A DNA stretch of 8,384 nt from positions 1-8,384 of the forward strand of contig JAHDIL010000046.1 in the NCBI GenBank assembly GCA_020630835.1, given 5' to 3'. Both the position numbers and the translations under genes were made by a program. Under the pieces are notes generated by a model. That model worked only from the letters and a program-made list of their open reading frames with translations, made no database searches and was not told the origin of the DNA. Each line of letters opens with the position of its first letter. Position 1 is the first letter of the stretch. This DNA comes from Verrucomicrobiota bacterium. Its GTDB lineage: Bacteria > Verrucomicrobiota > Verrucomicrobiia > Verrucomicrobiales > DEV007. Below are positions 7,270 to 8,384 of the stretch, one piece after another.

Positions 7270-8384
7270 GCGAGTGATGGACTTCGCTACGGCAGCCTAC
7301 GATAACATTGAACACGCTGAAAATGCTCTGCTGTATGGCTTGGACAACTGGATCTACAACAGTAAGTCCTCCCGCCGCCTGACTTATCGAGATGGCCAGA
7401 TCGTCACCGCACCAACGAAAGCACGGGGTCAGTGGGGCCTCACAATGGATGCCTACGGCCGTCTATTCTCCAATCATAACTCTAAGTGGGGAGAATGGGA
7501 CTGGCTCCTATACGATAAGAAAGCTTCTGCCGGAGCCCCTAATCGCGACATCCATACCATTAGGAAAAACACAGCTCTCAATCGTGCCTACCGATTCGAC
7601 ACCTTGCGGGAAGATCAGCGCGTTTCGCAGGTGACGACTATCAGCAGCTTAACCTCCATGAGCGATGCCGGATTCGGCCCTGAATGGCAAGACAGCTTCT
7701 TCTCATACTCACCCGGAGGCAACGCCATCGGTGCTTTCCGACCGGAGCAGTCTGCCGCTGAAACGACCTCCTACGAACATGTCCTATATCCGGACGACAA
7801 ATGGGGTAAGCGGGAATTCCTCGCCTCTACCGACGAGCGCTTTCGCCCGGTGAATGGCACGGTCGGCCCGGATGGCGCGCTGTATGTGGTCGATTTTTAT
7901 CGGGGCATCATCCAACACAAAAGGTTCCTCACTGACTTTCTCCGCACGCAATCGGAGGAGAGAGATTTGGTGAAGCCTACTGGCCTCGGGCGTATTTATC
8001 GAATCGTCAAAAAAGATCTCAAACCGGAGCCAGCCCCTGAAATGAGCGACCTTATTGCAACGCTCTCCCACCCCTACCTCTTCTGGCGTATGGAAGCTCA
8101 GCGGCAGATCGTCACTAACAATAGGCAAGATCTAGTCAAGGACCTGCAGCTACTGGCTCGCGACGTCAGGGCCCTACCCAAAGCCCGGGTGCACGCTCTT
8201 TGGAGCCTTCATGGAATAACTGCCCTGACAGAGCAAGACATCTCTTCGGCCATAGCTAGCGATGACTGGTTTGTGCAACTGACCGGCCTGCGTGTGGCAG
8301 ACGGCTCTCCCGGCGGCCGCGTCCCGTTCCCTGCCGAGCTCACAGATGCCGCCACCAGCTTAAAGGACTCCGCCAACACCGCTC
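7166..8384 (+). CDS. C-terminal part of the broken DUF7133 gene (open at window end)
   Basis: I translated this frame by eye from CGT 7166 (RAITFLGDD...) to 8383, and it is open throughout. It carries the bulk of the propeller, including EHAENALLYGLDNWIYN (about 7310-7360), KARGQWGLTMDAYGRLF (about 7418-7468) and the closing blade VNGTVGPDGALYVVDFYRG (about 7850-7906). After a linker, alpha-helical HEAT-like repeats begin near 8040 (LIATLSHPYLFWRMEAQRQ). The frame is open upstream to the stop at 6992-6994, so an automatic caller might start it at ATG 7076, 7091 or 7136. None of these encodes family-like sequence before 7166 or a signal peptide, so a separately started product would stay cytosolic. 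Long sequence conservation without further stops suggests the break is recent or artefactual. Confidence 0.65.

Larger units (their letters stand above)
6736..8384 (+). pseudogene. Secreted PVC-type (DUF7133) dehydrogenase-like gene, frame broken, 3' end cut by window
   Basis: The gene starts in frame 1 at ATG 6736 and continues in frame 2 from about 7166 to the window end, with no stop in the second frame. It begins with a signal peptide (basic MR, hydrophobic core, likely cleavage near residue 29-30, VTNA/AP). The family hallmarks are DGFEVQLVAAEP and LWVCEFQTYMLD, then LEDIDGDGRMDKATTF. After the shift they are RAITFLGDDKVLVAET, NIEHAENALLYGLDNWIYN, ARGQWGLTMDAYGRLF and GPDGALYVVDFYRG. HEAT-like helical repeats start near 8040. 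The family is predicted to be a periplasmic seven-bladed propeller (glucose/sorbosone-dehydrogenase-like), often ending in a CxxCH cytochrome c domain, which would lie beyond this window. Homologues normally have a 'DGLxLPRA' segment where the frame breaks; here it is missing, so a small deletion is more likely than a single indel. It could be a true pseudogene or an assembly error. Confidence 0.75.

Overview
The window looks like chromosomal DNA from a bacterium of the PVC group, most likely Verrucomicrobiota. This is inferred from protein families and gene order, because there is no rRNA in the window. The two best indicators are the MoxR / DUF58 / BatA-type vWA / vWA-plus-amidotransferase-fold cluster and the secreted 'PVC-type' (DUF7133) dehydrogenase. 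Both are especially common in Verrucomicrobiota and Planctomycetota. Base composition is mid-GC and even throughout. All supported genes are on the + strand, and I saw no mobile element, tRNA, rRNA or CRISPR array.

Layout: (1) 1-238 is the 3' end of aroB (3-dehydroquinate synthase), cut by the window edge. (2) After a 106-bp gap, 345-6621 holds a compact four-gene cluster. It encodes a MoxR AAA+ ATPase, a cytosolic DUF58/vWA protein, a BatA-type membrane vWA protein of 682 aa, and a second membrane vWA protein of 754 aa. The MoxR-DUF58 gap is 36 bp. The next two junctions are overlapping stop/start codons (TGATG and ATGA), so the last three genes are almost certainly co-transcribed and translationally coupled. 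(3) A 114-bp gap at 6622-6735 carries two small inverted repeats side by side. (4) From 6736 to the window end runs a secreted DUF7133 dehydrogenase-like gene whose reading frame is broken near 7162-7168.

How the genes fit together: MoxR-type AAA+ ATPases usually work with vWA-domain partners that carry a metal-dependent (MIDAS) ligand site, acting as chaperones or remodelling factors at the cell envelope. Here one ATPase is paired with three different vWA proteins, one soluble and two membrane-anchored. The two membrane proteins share a parallel layout: two N-terminal TM helices, a vWA domain, an Ig-like region, an amidotransferase-like fold without the catalytic cysteine, and a C-terminal TM helix. 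The substrate cannot be read from the sequence. The DUF7133 gene is probably an independent unit.

The most noteworthy points are the broken DUF7133 gene, which looks like a small deletion rather than a one-base error; the paired architecture of the two membrane vWA proteins; and the lack of Shine-Dalgarno signals at genes that have free leaders. I did not find a convincingly new system. The MoxR/vWA cluster is a known but functionally uncharacterised type.
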